Shown here piece by piece: positions 1 to 8,596 of a DNA stretch of 64,000 nt (position 1 is its first letter; each line of letters starts with the position of its first letter). Both the position numbers and the translations under genes were made by a program. The stretch is taken from NCBI GenBank assembly GCA_026169535.1, contig JAPFCU010000084.1:21506-85505 (forward strand), given 5' to 3'. The DNA comes from Blautia sp. GTDB taxonomy: Bacteria; Bacillota; Clostridia; Lachnospirales; Lachnospiraceae. A model generated the notes under the pieces. It was given only the letters and a program-made list of their open reading frames with translations. It made no database searches and was not told where the DNA came from.

Positions 1-1113
1 CAACATGGCATTAACGCCTGCGGCATCAATCAGAGCCCCTCCTAACAAAGCGCCTATCACACTTCCAAGGGTATAGGTCATAGTAATATAAGCCTGCCCC
101 TTGATAGCATCCTGTTCTTCCATGATAGAATTCACATAGTATACAGAGGAGACTGCGATAAGTCCCCATCCAAGCATCTGTAAAAACTGTACACCGTAAA
201 AAACGGGGATATTAGGAGCTAAAAGTGTTCCCAGTGATTTCAGCATGAAGAAAATACCGCAGATTCTGAACCAGAAATGACAGGCGGCTTTTTTCAGCAT
301 AAAAGTAAAAAGAAACAGGGTAGGAAGTTCAATAAGAGCAGCAATGGCCATGGAGGTTCCCATTTCTGCACTTCCGCCTCCTTTACTTTCTACAATCTGG
401 AAGGTAAAGCTGTTCAGGAGTACATGGCTGAGGTAAATAAAAATACAGCCGATCAGAACAATGGCAAAACGTTTGTACTTTACCAAAAATGCCAGTGGGT
501 TGGAAGCGGCAGTTCTTTGGGCAGAGACAGAAACTTCTGTCTTGCGAAATGGAAACAGAATCAGCGCTCCCACAAAAGCCAGAGAGAGAACAGAAATAGA
601 AAATGGTACGGATACGGCTCCTGCTTTTTCTGCAATGGCTCCTAAAAGATAGGACATAATGGCATAAGCAACGGACCCCATGCCCCTGGCAGCTCCAAAA
701 TTCAGACGTTTTCCCTGATTGATGCTTTCCATGCCAAGGGAATTGATAAAAGGGTTCAAAAGCTGCAGAAGTGTGATTGTACTTCCGTAAAGGAGCCCGG
801 TAAAAAAAATAGTTTTTCGGAAAGAAAGAAGCATCAGGAGTCCAAGGATAAGCTGGAACAGTATAAGGACAAGTACGATCTTTTTTAAAGAAGGACTTGA
901 CGGGCGATCAGCATATCCTGCGATCACCGGCTGAAGTATGGCAGAAATGATCCCTGCAACTGCCATGATCATGCCGATTTCAGTGTTGGTAAATCCGCTG
1001 TCCAGAAGATAAAGACTGGCAAAGCCCATAATGGCGGAAAAATTCATCCAGTAAAAGCCCTGTATAAAAGAATATCTAAGGGTGAGATTTGAATTTTTTA
1101 CTGTATTTGTCAT
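1..1113 (-). CDS. MFS transporter, LacY/nucleoside-symporter type (C-terminus cut by window edge)
   Basis: Major facilitator membrane transporter read on the minus strand from an ATG at 1113; 371 codons are open to the window edge, so roughly 30-40 C-terminal residues of a ~400-residue family are missing. The protein begins MTNTVKNSNLTLRYSFIQ and continues with repeated hydrophobic segments (GFYWMNFSAIMGFASLYLL, then a GxxxAxxQPxxGxxADR-like loop: ILQPVIAGYADRPS). That loop and the very early first helix are typical of the oligosaccharide/nucleoside proton symporters within MFS. A purine-rich GGAG lies about nine bases before the start. It stands alone, divergent from the flavin reductase. 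Substrate cannot be inferred. Confidence 0.85.
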   Translation of the reverse strand, partial: MTNTVKNSNLTLRYSFIQGFYWMNFSAIMGFASLYLLDSGFTNTEIGMIMAVAGIISAILQPVIAGYADRPSSPSLKKIVLVLILFQLILGLLMLLSFRKTIFFTGLLYGSTITLLQLLNPFINSLGMESINQGKRLNFGAARGMGSVAYAIMSYLLGAIAEKAGAVSVPFSISVLSLAFVGALILFPFRKTEVSVSAQRTAASNPLAFLVKYKRFAIVLIGCIFIYLSHVLLNSFTFQIVESKGGGSAEMGTSMAIAALIELPTLFLFTFMLKKAACHFWFRICGIFFMLKSLGTLLAPNIPVFYGVQFLQMLGWGLIAVSSVYYVNSIMEEQDAIKGQAYITMTYTLGSVIGALLGGALIDAAGVNAML

Positions 1114-1142
1114 GTGAAAAACTCCTTTTCTATAGTTGTTTT

Positions 1143-1171
1143 ATTATATCAGGGTGAAAAGTGTCCGTCCA
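1143..1171 (-). promoter_or_regulatory. Predicted sigma-A promoter of the MFS gene
   Basis: Minus-strand TGGACG (1171-1166), a 17-base spacer and a perfect TATAAT (1148-1143), about 30 bases before the MFS start codon. Sequence match only. Confidence 0.6.
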
Positions 1172-1246
1172 CAAAAAATGAGAAAAATGAAAAGATATTG
1201 TTGCTGTGAACAGTAACGGTATATTCGGAATGGAAAGGGGTTCTTC

Positions 1247-1275
1247 TTGCAATAAAAAGCTTTTTGTCATATGAT
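1247..1275 (+). promoter_or_regulatory. Predicted sigma-A promoter of the flavin reductase gene
   Basis: TTGCAA (1247-1252), 17-base spacer, TATGAT (1270-1275), ending 38 bases before the ATG at 1314. Divergent from the MFS promoter at 1143-1171. Confidence 0.5.
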
Positions 1276-1313
1276 AAAGTCAGCTTAAAATGCAGACAAG
1301 GAGGATATCGGAT

Positions 1314-1850
1314 ATGAAGAAGCAAATTGATGTATTTGAACATACAGGAGAAATCCTGCAAGGACTCAGAAATGGGGTTCTGATCACCTCAAAATCAGAA
1401 GACAAGGTAAATTCCATGACGATTTCCTGGGGAATGCTGGGAATTGAATGGGGAAAATCTGTATTTATCACAGTGATTCGCGAAGGCCGTTTTACCAGAG
1501 AACTTCTGGAAAAGAATGGAGAGTTTACGGTGAATATTCCTCTGGATGACAGCCAGAAAAAAGCCCTTGGATTCTGCGGCTCCAAATCCGGACGTGATAC
1601 AGATAAGATCAAGGAACTGAACCTGACTCTGGAGGAGCCGGAGAGTATTTCAGTTCCCGGAATCAGAGAGTTTCCACTGACTCTGGAGTGCCGGATTGTT
1701 TATAAGCAGCTGCAGGATATTCATGCAATGGACGAAGAAACCGTTGAGAAGTTTTATCCTCAGAATGTGGACAGTTCCTCTACCGGTTCCAATCGTGATG
1801 TGCACGTGGCATATTACGGAGAAATTGTAAACGCATATGTGATTGAGTGA
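1314..1850 (+). CDS. Flavin reductase-like (flavoredoxin-type) FMN-binding protein
   Basis: 178-residue cytoplasmic protein of the flavin reductase-like split-barrel family, which binds FMN and passes electrons. The pattern 'NSMTISWGMLGIEWGKSVF' followed by 'VREGRFTRELLEK' and 'FTVNIP' is the characteristic FMN-binding core. The ATG at 1314 is chosen because AAGGAGG (1298-1304) sits nine bases upstream; an in-frame ATG at 1290 would place that ribosome site inside the gene. Single-gene unit ending at a strong terminator. Electron partner unknown; family members in anaerobes are often annotated as flavoredoxin or NADH:FMN oxidoreductase. Confidence 0.85.
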   Translation: MKKQIDVFEHTGEILQGLRNGVLITSKSEDKVNSMTISWGMLGIEWGKSVFITVIREGRFTRELLEKNGEFTVNIPLDDSQKKALGFCGSKSGRDTDKIKELNLTLEEPESISVPGIREFPLTLECRIVYKQLQDIHAMDEETVEKFYPQNVDSSSTGSNRDVHVAYYGEIVNAYVIE

Positions 1851-1858
1851 TTATTTGA

Positions 1859-1893
1859 AAAATCCCCCGGCCTGCAGACCGGGGGATTTTTTC
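1859..1893. terminator. Bidirectional intrinsic terminator between convergent genes
   Basis: GC-rich hairpin AATCCCCCGG/CCGGGGGATT flanked by A-run and T-run, ending both the flavin reductase (+) and, on the minus strand, the NanA-like gene. Its 20-base core at 1865-1884 is identical to the terminator core at 8603-8622. Confidence 0.9.
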
Positions 1894-1898
1894 ACTTC

Positions 1899-2810
1899 TT
1901 ATTGGATTTTCTGAAGATAAGAGTCATATTGACAGATAAGCTTATCCATCTGGAGACACTCTTCTGAAGAAAGCGGATGAAAGGGTCTTCGGCAGTTACC
2001 GGAGATAATTCTTCTTTTTGTCAGAATATATTTAACAGCACTGAATATTCCTACTTTACACATTTCTTCTACACAATAATTGATTTCCGTCTGTATTTTT
2101 AACGCTTCGGAAACTTTTCCAGAATAAAAAAGATCACGAGCTTTGGTGAAAAGTGGAGCAAAAATATTAACAGTAGTTCCGATTGTTGCTTCAGCACCCA
2201 TTGCAAGAGCTCCTGTGAACTGTTCGTCAAATCCATTGAAAAATACTTTATCAGGATAGGCGCTTCTCATTCGCTCTAATGCATAAAGATTGTTGGAGGT
2301 ATGCTTTACTCCGATGACTTGTTTATTAGAGAGAAGTCTTCCGGCATTGTCTTTATTAAATTCTATACCTGTAAACTGTGGGATATTATATACGATGACG
2401 CCAATTTCCGGAACTGCCTGAATGATATTTTCATAATAGGTTATGATCTCATCCATGGTGAATTTATAATAATAGGGCGGGATCATAGATATGGCATCAA
2501 CTCCGGCAGCTGCTGCATGACGAGCAAGACAAATGGCGTCTTCTGTACGGACAGTTCCTACATGAGCAATGACAGGAACCCGTTTATCGACAATCTTCAG
2601 AATATGTTCCAGAGCATTTTTTCGTTCTTCCAGACTCAGAAGCAGCGCTTCACCGGAAGAACCCATGCAGTAAAATCCCTCAACTCCTATGCTGAGTTCA
2701 TATTCAATCAGTTTGGAAAGCATCTCCATGTTAAGGGTCTCGTCTGAATTCATGGGTAATTCCAGAGCAGAAAAAATTTTTTTGAAAATATTGTTATTTA
2801 AAGTATTCAT
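1899..2810 (-). CDS. N-acetylneuraminate lyase-like / DapA-family pyruvate aldolase
   Basis: 303-residue class I aldolase of the DHDPS/NAL family: Schiff-base TIM-barrel enzymes that cleave or form 2-keto acids using pyruvate. Visible are the GxxGE-type carboxylate loop (CMGSSGEALLLS), the catalytic tyrosine in VIVYNIPQFTG, the Schiff-base lysine in IGVKHTSNN, the FNGFDE segment and the CRRPFHPL tail; several of these are closer to E. coli NanA than to DapA. The ATG at 2810 follows AAAGGA by about five bases; an upstream in-frame ATG at 2843 has no ribosome site. It is transcribed away from the GntR gene's targets but forms one unit with it. The true substrate may be another 2-keto-3-deoxy sugar acid. 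Confidence 0.8.
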   Translation of the reverse strand: MNTLNNNIFKKIFSALELPMNSDETLNMEMLSKLIEYELSIGVEGFYCMGSSGEALLLSLEERKNALEHILKIVDKRVPVIAHVGTVRTEDAICLARHAAAAGVDAISMIPPYYYKFTMDEIITYYENIIQAVPEIGVIVYNIPQFTGIEFNKDNAGRLLSNKQVIGVKHTSNNLYALERMRSAYPDKVFFNGFDEQFTGALAMGAEATIGTTVNIFAPLFTKARDLFYSGKVSEALKIQTEINYCVEEMCKVGIFSAVKYILTKRRIISGNCRRPFHPLSSEECLQMDKLICQYDSYLQKIQ

Positions 2811-2910
2811 AAGGTCCTTTCTACAGATAGTTGTTCTGTTCATTTTTTGATTTTTTATTAGACGTATGAGCGGACATATCCACGTTCAGGACGTTATGAA
2901 ATTTATTAGT

Positions 2911-3609
2911 TTATGAATTGAATTTACTTGCTTCCAGATCTTTGGCAACTTTTTTCATATGCTGTTTCATCTTTTTTTCTCCCAGTGCCATATCATGTGT
3001 TTCAAAAGCTCTGATAATCGCATTATGTGCAGGAATAAAATTATCTATATTTTTTTTGATCTTAAAGGTATTTTGACGAAATTGTGCCAGCTGTTTGGTG
3101 ATGATATCATTGATCTCCATTAAAAAAACATTTCCTGCAATAATAAAAATAGTCCGGTGGAATTCTTCATCATAGTGTGCTAATAAGGCTGCGTCGCACT
3201 GTTCCGCAGCTTTTTCTGCATTATGCTGATTGCGTTTTAACATTGCAAGCTGCTGTTCAGTGCATTTTTCGATGGCCAGTTTGGTTGCCAATGGCTCCAG
3301 AGCAGAACGGACAACGGTAAGATCCTGTAATTCCACTTCATTGGTAGCAAACCAGGTAGAAAGAGAATTTGTTTGTACAGGAGTTTTGCTTTTGATAAAA
3401 GTACCGAGTCCAGGTTTAATCTCAAGAAGACCTTGTGAAACAAGAACTTTTACAGCTTCCCGGACAGTACCCCGTCCTACGCCGAGCGTGGTGCACAATT
3501 CTTTCTCAGTGGGGAAACGATCTCCGATCAGTACTGAATCATCGGCAATATAAGCCTGTAGATTTTCAAGAGCCAGTTGTGTTGCAGATTTTTTAGTTAT
3601 TGTCAACAT
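2911..3609 (-). CDS. GntR-family transcriptional regulator, FadR (FCD) subfamily
   Basis: 232-residue DNA-binding regulator. Residues ~8-75 form the GntR winged helix (DRFPTEKELCTTLGVGRGTVREAVKVLVSQGLLEIKPGLGTFI), and ~100-225 an FCD ligand-binding helical bundle (LEPLATKLAIEK, DEEFHRTIFIIAGN, HNAIIRAFETHD with the metal-binding His/Asp pattern). FCD regulators usually sense carboxylic acids or sugar acids, which fits control of the adjacent TRAP/aldolase genes. It is divergent from the SDR gene across 344 bases containing two inverted repeats. The AAGGAG upstream of the ATG is spaced unusually far (14 bases). Confidence 0.88.
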   Translation of the reverse strand: MLTITKKSATQLALENLQAYIADDSVLIGDRFPTEKELCTTLGVGRGTVREAVKVLVSQGLLEIKPGLGTFIKSKTPVQTNSLSTWFATNEVELQDLTVVRSALEPLATKLAIEKCTEQQLAMLKRNQHNAEKAAEQCDAALLAHYDEEFHRTIFIIAGNVFLMEINDIITKQLAQFRQNTFKIKKNIDNFIPAHNAIIRAFETHDMALGEKKMKQHMKKVAKDLEASKFNS

Positions 3610-3634
3610 GTATTTCTAGTTCACTCCTTCGTAC

Positions 3635-3657
3635 TGCTTATATTCACCTTATAAGCA
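3635..3657. promoter_or_regulatory. Inverted repeat, candidate operator
   Basis: TGCTTAT (3635-3641), 9-base spacer, ATAAGCA (3651-3657): perfect 7-bp arms 26 bases upstream of the gntR start. Candidate site for the GntR protein or part of its promoter; no experimental support. Confidence 0.35.
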
Positions 3658-3666
3658 TATTATCTG

Positions 3667-3685
3667 GTATGAATTTTCTTCATAC
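3667..3685. promoter_or_regulatory. Inverted repeat, candidate GntR operator
   Basis: GTATGAA-TTTTC-TTCATAC, perfect 7-bp arms around a 5-base centre, 58 bases upstream of gntR. Outer GT...AC ends are common in GntR-family sites but the spacing differs from the classic FadR site. Confidence 0.4.
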
Positions 3686-3859
3686 ATTGTAATTAAATGT
3701 TATACCTATATCTGCATAAAGTCAATATATCTATTTTGTATATTTTTGTGAAAATAAATTGTGGAAAATAACTAAAAAATTGTATAAATAATAATTTGGA
3801 ATAGAAATACAATGCAACTTGCACAAAAAATAATGTGAAAAATTGTAATAAAACAAATA

Positions 3860-3888
3860 TTGACACAAAAAAGATGTGGTGTTATCGT
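3860..3888 (+). promoter_or_regulatory. Predicted sigma-A promoter of the SDR-aldolase-TRAP operon
   Basis: Consensus TTGACA (3860-3865), 17-base spacer, TATCGT (3883-3888), 65 bases before the SDR start. A small dyad (3885-3898) overlaps the -10. Confidence 0.6.
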
Positions 3889-3953
3889 AAAGATACGACG
3901 TTAGGACATCATATCACTACAGGGCAAAAGCAAAAAGAAAAGGAGAAGTAATT

Positions 3954-4787
3954 ATGAGGGATGAATTATTTGATGTATCCAACAAAATCTGTATTGTTAC
4001 AGGGGGACTGGGACAGATTGGAAAGAACATGGCGAAGGCATTATACGACAGGGATGCAAAAGTTGCGATTTTTGCAGCACATCCGACACCGGAGAGAATA
4101 GAAGAGATTTTTCCTTCTGCTCAGTATGATCAGGATCGCCTGAAAGTATTTAAGGTAGACATTAATCAGAAAGCGACGATAGAATCTGCTCTTGATGAAT
4201 TACAGGAATTCTGGAGTGAGGCACCGGATGTTCTGGTAAATTGTGCAGGAATCGATACTCAGCCAAGTGCGCCGCCGGAAGTGTCAGGACCGTTTGAGAA
4301 GTTTCCGGAAGAAGTCTTTCGTGAGGTTGTAGATGTAAATCTGGTAGGAACTTTTTTGATGATCCAGGCAGTGGGGGCAAGAATGGTAGCTGCAGACAAA
4401 GGTGGATCCATCATTAATATCGGTTCCATTTATGGAATGGTATCACCTATCCAGGATATCTATGCATACAAAGAAGAACGGACAGGAATTCCATTTATTA
4501 AACCAGTTGCTTATTCTGCTGCAAAATCAGGAATCTATAATCTGACAAGATATTGTGCAACTTACTGGGGCAAGAAAGGAATCCGTGTAAATACTTTAAC
4601 ACCTGCCGGTGTCTGGAGAGATACACAGGATGAAACCTTTATCAAGAACTTTACTTCAAGAATGCCAATGGGACGTATGTCTCAGGAAGATGAATACAAT
4701 GGAGCAGTGATTTTCCTCGCATCGAAAGCCTCATCTTTTATGACAGGGGCCAATCTTGTGATCGATGGCGGATGGACAGCATGGTAA
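3954..4787 (+). CDS. SDR-family NAD(P)-dependent oxidoreductase
   Basis: 277-residue classical short-chain dehydrogenase. N-terminal Rossmann motif TGGLGQIG (residues ~16-23), VNCAGID for the NNAG motif, catalytic serine in NIGSIYG, Tyr/Lys in YSAAKSG, and a C-terminal FMTGANLVIDGGWTAW typical of gluconate/sugar-acid dehydrogenases. AAAGGAG precedes the ATG by nine bases. First gene of an operon with an HpcH/HpaI aldolase and TRAP genes, so it probably oxidises or reduces an imported sugar acid or hydroxy acid. An insertion around IYAYKEERTGIPFIKPVAYSA before the active-site Tyr is longer than usual. Confidence 0.9.
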   Translation: MRDELFDVSNKICIVTGGLGQIGKNMAKALYDRDAKVAIFAAHPTPERIEEIFPSAQYDQDRLKVFKVDINQKATIESALDELQEFWSEAPDVLVNCAGIDTQPSAPPEVSGPFEKFPEEVFREVVDVNLVGTFLMIQAVGARMVAADKGGSIINIGSIYGMVSPIQDIYAYKEERTGIPFIKPVAYSAAKSGIYNLTRYCATYWGKKGIRVNTLTPAGVWRDTQDETFIKNFTSRMPMGRMSQEDEYNGAVIFLASKASSFMTGANLVIDGGWTAW

Positions 4788-4805
4788 TTTAAGGAGGATG
4801 AAAAC

Positions 4806-5624
4806 ATGAAAAATACAATCTATGAAAATCATTTAAAAGAAACTATGGCAAAAAGACCGGTATTTGGTATGACGATTTATTCTGGATGTCCGCAGTTTAT
4901 TGAACTTCTGGGATATGCAGGTTTTGATTTTGTTTTTATTGATGCTGAGCACTGTCCATGGGAAACTACAGCGCTGAACAATGCAGTTCTGGCAGCACGT
5001 TCTGTAGGAATCAGCCCATTGGTAAGAGTAACGAAACCAGATATGATTGAAATTCGTAAAGCACTTGAAATGGGCGCAGAAGGCGTGATTATTCCTCATG
5101 TCCGTACAATCGAAGAAATGGAAACCTGTGTAAGCGGAGCAAAATTCCCGCCTCTTGGAAGACGTGGATTTGATGTGAATGTACGTGCAGCACAGTATGG
5201 ATTTGATATGGGTGGAGTAGAGTTCTATGAAGAGGCAAACAGAACAGAACTTGTAATTCCTATGGCAGAGGATTTTGAATTTACGGATCAGTTAGATGAG
5301 ATGCTGGCTGTTCCTGGAGTAGATGCGATTAATTTTGGACCGGCAGATTTCTCCATGTCCTTAAATTGTAAAACAAATACCTCCGGTGGAAACTCTTTCT
5401 ATGATCTTAATGACAGTCCGGCTGATATTGCTATGAAGGACATTATTGCCAAGGCTCGTCCAAAGGGAATCGGAGTTATGGCTCCCGCAGTTCCTCCGAC
5501 ATATGAGAATGCTAAAAAGCTTGTCGATAAAGGTGTAAATATGATCATTATGGGAAATGATTTTGGTAATTATGGTGCAGCATTGAAATCAATAAGAGAA
5601 GAGACACTTTCCAAGTTTAAATAA
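4806..5624 (+). CDS. HpcH/HpaI-family 2-keto acid aldolase
   Basis: 272-residue class II (metal-dependent) pyruvate aldolase of the HpcH/HpaI/RhmA family. FDFVFIDAEHCPWE is the family signature; MGAEGVIIPHVRTIEEME carries the Arg/metal region; a Glu and Asp in later strands (GPADFSMSL) complete the metal site. Enzymes of this family cleave 4-hydroxy-2-keto acids to pyruvate plus an aldehyde. AAGGAGG lies 18 bases after the SDR stop and sets the ATG. Likely the last catabolic step for the compound brought in by the TRAP system. Could instead be a citrate-lyase-beta-like enzyme, but length and motifs favour the aldolase. Confidence 0.87.
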   Translation: MKNTIYENHLKETMAKRPVFGMTIYSGCPQFIELLGYAGFDFVFIDAEHCPWETTALNNAVLAARSVGISPLVRVTKPDMIEIRKALEMGAEGVIIPHVRTIEEMETCVSGAKFPPLGRRGFDVNVRAAQYGFDMGGVEFYEEANRTELVIPMAEDFEFTDQLDEMLAVPGVDAINFGPADFSMSLNCKTNTSGGNSFYDLNDSPADIAMKDIIAKARPKGIGVMAPAVPPTYENAKKLVDKGVNMIIMGNDFGNYGAALKSIREETLSKFK

Positions 5625-5665
5625 AATGTCAGAGATACTCTAATGAAGAGAGAAAGGAATAAATT

Positions 5666-6694
5666 ATGAAAAAAAGATTTTTAGCAGCTGTTCTTGCCGC
5701 AATGATGGTAGTGCCTACAGGAGTTACAGTATATGCAGATAAAAAAGAAGAAGTAGTTACAATTAAACTGGGATATACACACAGTAATCCAGATCGTGAG
5801 GCATCGGATGAGGTCATGTATGCTGAAACATTTAAAGAATATGTAGAGGCCAATTGCGATTCTATTAAGGTTGAATTATATCCAGGTAATGCACTTGGAA
5901 GTCAGCCGGATACAGTTGGTGCTGTGTCAGCCGGGACAGTTCAGATGACAATCCAGAATTCTTCTCTTCTGAATAATTATGATCCGAATACCATGATCTT
6001 CAGTATGCCGGGAGCATTCAAAGATATTGAGGAAACAAACGCAGTTATGGATAGTGACTGGGCAAAGGGAGTCATGGAAGAGACTGGAAAAAATACAGGA
6101 ATCCGTATTTTAGGCAATTCTTGCACTGGAATGAGAAGTTTTACATGCAAAGGTCATGAAATGCGTTCTGTAGAAGATGCAAAAGGCCTTACATTCCGTG
6201 TACCAGATAGTCCTATATATACAGAAATGGTTAATGCCCTTAGTGCAAATGCGGTACCCATGCCGTCTTCTGAAATGTATGTTGCTATGCAGAACGGTGT
6301 TGTAGATGGTCAGGAGAATCCTATTCAGAACGTTGTGATTGATAAGACTTACGAAGTACAGGACTGGTATGTTCTTGACAATCATACGCCTACTGTTATG
6401 AGCTATATGATGAGTAATAAATTTTATGAAAGTCTTTCAGATGAACAGAAGACAGTTGTAGATGCTGCAAATGAAGAAGCAATGAAGAAATCCAGAGAGG
6501 TGACAACAAAGCTCGAAGAAAGTGGTATTGCTACACTTGAAGAAAATGGAATGACTGTATATGTTCCTACGGAAGAAGAACTTCAGGGATGGCATGATGC
6601 TTATGGACCTGTCTGTGAGGAATACATGAGAGAACAGGTTGGCGATGAACTGGTTGACGAGCTTCTTGCGCAGATTGAGGAAGTACGCAAATAA
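5666..6694 (+). CDS. dctP: TRAP transporter substrate-binding protein, DctP family
   Basis: 342-residue secreted solute-binding protein. A signal peptide is clear (MKKRFLAAVLAAMMVV then ...VYADKK). The mature part has the family features: IKLGYTHSNPDREASDE at the N-terminus, the conserved Arg in LTFRVPDSPIY that contacts the carboxylate of the ligand, and VDGQENPIQNV. It captures an organic acid outside the cell for the DctQM permease encoded next. GAAAGG precedes the ATG. No cysteine lipobox is obvious, although the Gram-positive envelope would normally require tethering, so anchoring may be via the uncleaved signal. Confidence 0.92.
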   Translation: MKKRFLAAVLAAMMVVPTGVTVYADKKEEVVTIKLGYTHSNPDREASDEVMYAETFKEYVEANCDSIKVELYPGNALGSQPDTVGAVSAGTVQMTIQNSSLLNNYDPNTMIFSMPGAFKDIEETNAVMDSDWAKGVMEETGKNTGIRILGNSCTGMRSFTCKGHEMRSVEDAKGLTFRVPDSPIYTEMVNALSANAVPMPSSEMYVAMQNGVVDGQENPIQNVVIDKTYEVQDWYVLDNHTPTVMSYMMSNKFYESLSDEQKTVVDAANEEAMKKSREVTTKLEESGIATLEENGMTVYVPTEEELQGWHDAYGPVCEEYMREQVGDELVDELLAQIEEVRK

Positions 6695-6723
6695 ACTTAT
6701 ATAGAAAATGATTGGGGGAAAAT

Positions 6724-7290
6724 ATGGAGAACTTATATAACAGGCTAAATAAAATCTCCAATATGATCTGCAAAATACTCAGCATTTTGATTGTAGGCAT
6801 AGTTATTGTCAATGCAGGATCAGTGTTTTTACAGGTGGTAAACCGTTATATCATTGTTAAAATATCTGATTTTTCTTTTCCATGGACAGAAGAGCTTGCC
6901 CGCTATTCTATGATATGGCTCTGCTATTTGGCATTACCTATTGTTTACAGGGAAGGATCTATGGCTCAGTTAGATTTGATATTTGACCGTTTGGGAAAGA
7001 AAGGAAAAATGACATTATATGTAATCACCCGGATTCTTTGTCTTATGGTACTTGCTGTGGCTGTTTATTTTGGGATCTATATTATACAGACTCGAATGAT
7101 GTTTAAATCTTCCATATTGCGTGCACCAGGATACGTATTATATTCGGCACCTGTATTTGGATGTATTTTAGTAGCATATGAGGTTATCACAGAAATGATC
7201 GGTGTGTTCTCCGGAATACTTGAGCCCTTTTATGCTGGCGAAAAAAGACAGTATCCGGAAACGGAGAAAGGGGGAGAAAGCGAATGTTAA
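6724..7290 (+). CDS. dctQ: TRAP transporter small permease, DctQ family
   Basis: 188-residue membrane protein with four predicted helices (around residues 15-37, 58-75, 95-115, 137-157) and the DctQ signature FSFPWTEELARYSMIWLCYLALPIVYREGSMAQLDLIFDRL. It pairs with the large subunit DctM. The ATG at 6724 is taken because GGGGGAA at 6714-6720 lies just before it; a TTG at 6712 overlaps that site. The last 7 bases overlap the dctM start, indicating translational coupling. Confidence 0.9.
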   Translation: MENLYNRLNKISNMICKILSILIVGIVIVNAGSVFLQVVNRYIIVKISDFSFPWTEELARYSMIWLCYLALPIVYREGSMAQLDLIFDRLGKKGKMTLYVITRILCLMVLAVAVYFGIYIIQTRMMFKSSILRAPGYVLYSAPVFGCILVAYEVITEMIGVFSGILEPFYAGEKRQYPETEKGGESEC

Positions 7291-8561
7291 TGTTTTTGAT
7301 CGTTCTTTTTCTGCTTATCATGCTGATCGGTACACCAGTTGGATTTGCCATGGGAGCTTTGACCAATATTTCTTTCGGTTTTCTTGGCGGAGATCAGTCC
7401 ATGATTGCTCAGAAATTATTTTCTGGAATTGATACTTATACATATGTTTGTATCTTACTGTTTATTCTGGCAACAGATCTGATGTCTGTCGGTGGCATTA
7501 CTAATGCGATTGTTACATTCTGTGAGAAGCTGGTAGGGCATATCAAAGGAGGCCTTGCCCACGTAAATGTGATGGCAAGTATGGTTTTTGCAGGGCTTTC
7601 TGGTTCGGCTATTGCAGATGCTTCCGGTTTGGGACCAGTTGAAATCAAATTGATGACCGACGGAGGCTACAAACGTGATTTTTCAGCTGCAGTTACAGCC
7701 GCCAGCGCGATTATTGGTCCTATTATTCCTCCGTCAAATATCATGATTATTTTTGCTGGATGTATTGGAACAGTATCTGTAGGAAAAATGTTTCTGGCAG
7801 GAGCGATACCGGGAATCCTTCTTGGCCTGGCTTATATGATTCTATGCTATTTTATGGCGGTAAAATATAAGATGCCTTATCGTGAAAAGCGAGCTAGTTT
7901 TAGAGAAATAGCTCGTTCATTGAAGGAAACTCTGCCGGCATTATTGCTTCCTGTTATCATCATGGGATCTATTATAAGTGGAATCTGTACTGCAACAGAA
8001 TCCAGTGCATTGGCTGTAGTATATGCAATTGTTGTTTCTTTAATTAAAAAGAAACTTACCTGGAAGAGTTTTAAAGAATCCTGTATACGGTCAGCGAAAG
8101 CAACTGCAAACGTTCTTTTTATCATTGCGGTTTCAACAGCAATGGGATGGGCAATTACTACCCTTCAGGTTGCACAGACACTTGCGGCATTTTGTCTGGA
8201 ATTTATCACCAGTAAAATTTTCTTTTTACTGTTCATGAATGTTTTGCTGCTGCTTCTTGGCATGGTATTGGATGCTACACCGGCAATTCTTTTAATGGTT
8301 CCAATCTTATGGCCGGTTGCACAGACATATGGAATTGATTCAGTACAGTTTGGTATCATCATGTGCCTGAATTTAATGATTGGAAACCTGACACCTCCAG
8401 TTGGAATGATGCTTTTTGTTATTTCAAATGTAGGAAAAGTGAAGCTATCGGCACTGTACAGAGCGATATTGCCGTTTGTTGCAGTTGCAGTGGTAGCGTT
8501 GCTGTTAGTCACATATGTACCAGCTTTTTCTACATTTATTCCTAACCTTCTGATGCCATAG
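7284..8561 (+). CDS. dctM: TRAP transporter large permease, DctM family
   Basis: 425-residue integral membrane protein forming the sodium-coupled translocation channel. About 12 hydrophobic segments; conserved signatures include GTPVGFAMG, GLSGSAIADASGLGPVEIK, AVTAASAIIGPIIPPSNIMIIFA and NLTPPVGMMLFV. Full family length. It closes the operon; the terminator lies 36 bases downstream. Confidence 0.93.
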   Translation: MLMFLIVLFLLIMLIGTPVGFAMGALTNISFGFLGGDQSMIAQKLFSGIDTYTYVCILLFILATDLMSVGGITNAIVTFCEKLVGHIKGGLAHVNVMASMVFAGLSGSAIADASGLGPVEIKLMTDGGYKRDFSAAVTAASAIIGPIIPPSNIMIIFAGCIGTVSVGKMFLAGAIPGILLGLAYMILCYFMAVKYKMPYREKRASFREIARSLKETLPALLLPVIIMGSIISGICTATESSALAVVYAIVVSLIKKKLTWKSFKESCIRSAKATANVLFIIAVSTAMGWAITTLQVAQTLAAFCLEFITSKIFFLLFMNVLLLLLGMVLDATPAILLMVPILWPVAQTYGIDSVQFGIIMCLNLMIGNLTPPVGMMLFVISNVGKVKLSALYRAILPFVAVAVVALLLVTYVPAFSTFIPNLLMP

Positions 8562-8596
8562 TGGATCAGCTAATGAGGTAAATTGCTGAAACTATA

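Larger units (their letters stand above)
3610..3953. other. Divergent AT-rich regulatory region between gntR and the SDR-TRAP operon
   Basis: 344 bases without a gene. It contains two 7-bp-arm inverted repeats on the gntR side (3635-3657 and 3667-3685), a sigma-A-like promoter toward the operon (3860-3888) and a short dyad TCGTA-N4-TACGA at 3885-3898 over its -10. The middle (3700-3850) is very AT-rich with no other structure seen. Confidence 0.6.

Noticed and set aside
1899..2810. Calling the NanA-like gene part of a sialic acid catabolism operon
   Set aside because: There is no NanK, NanE, NagA or NagB gene nearby and the linked enzymes are an SDR and an HpcH/HpaI aldolase, so a sialic acid role is not supported beyond motif likeness.
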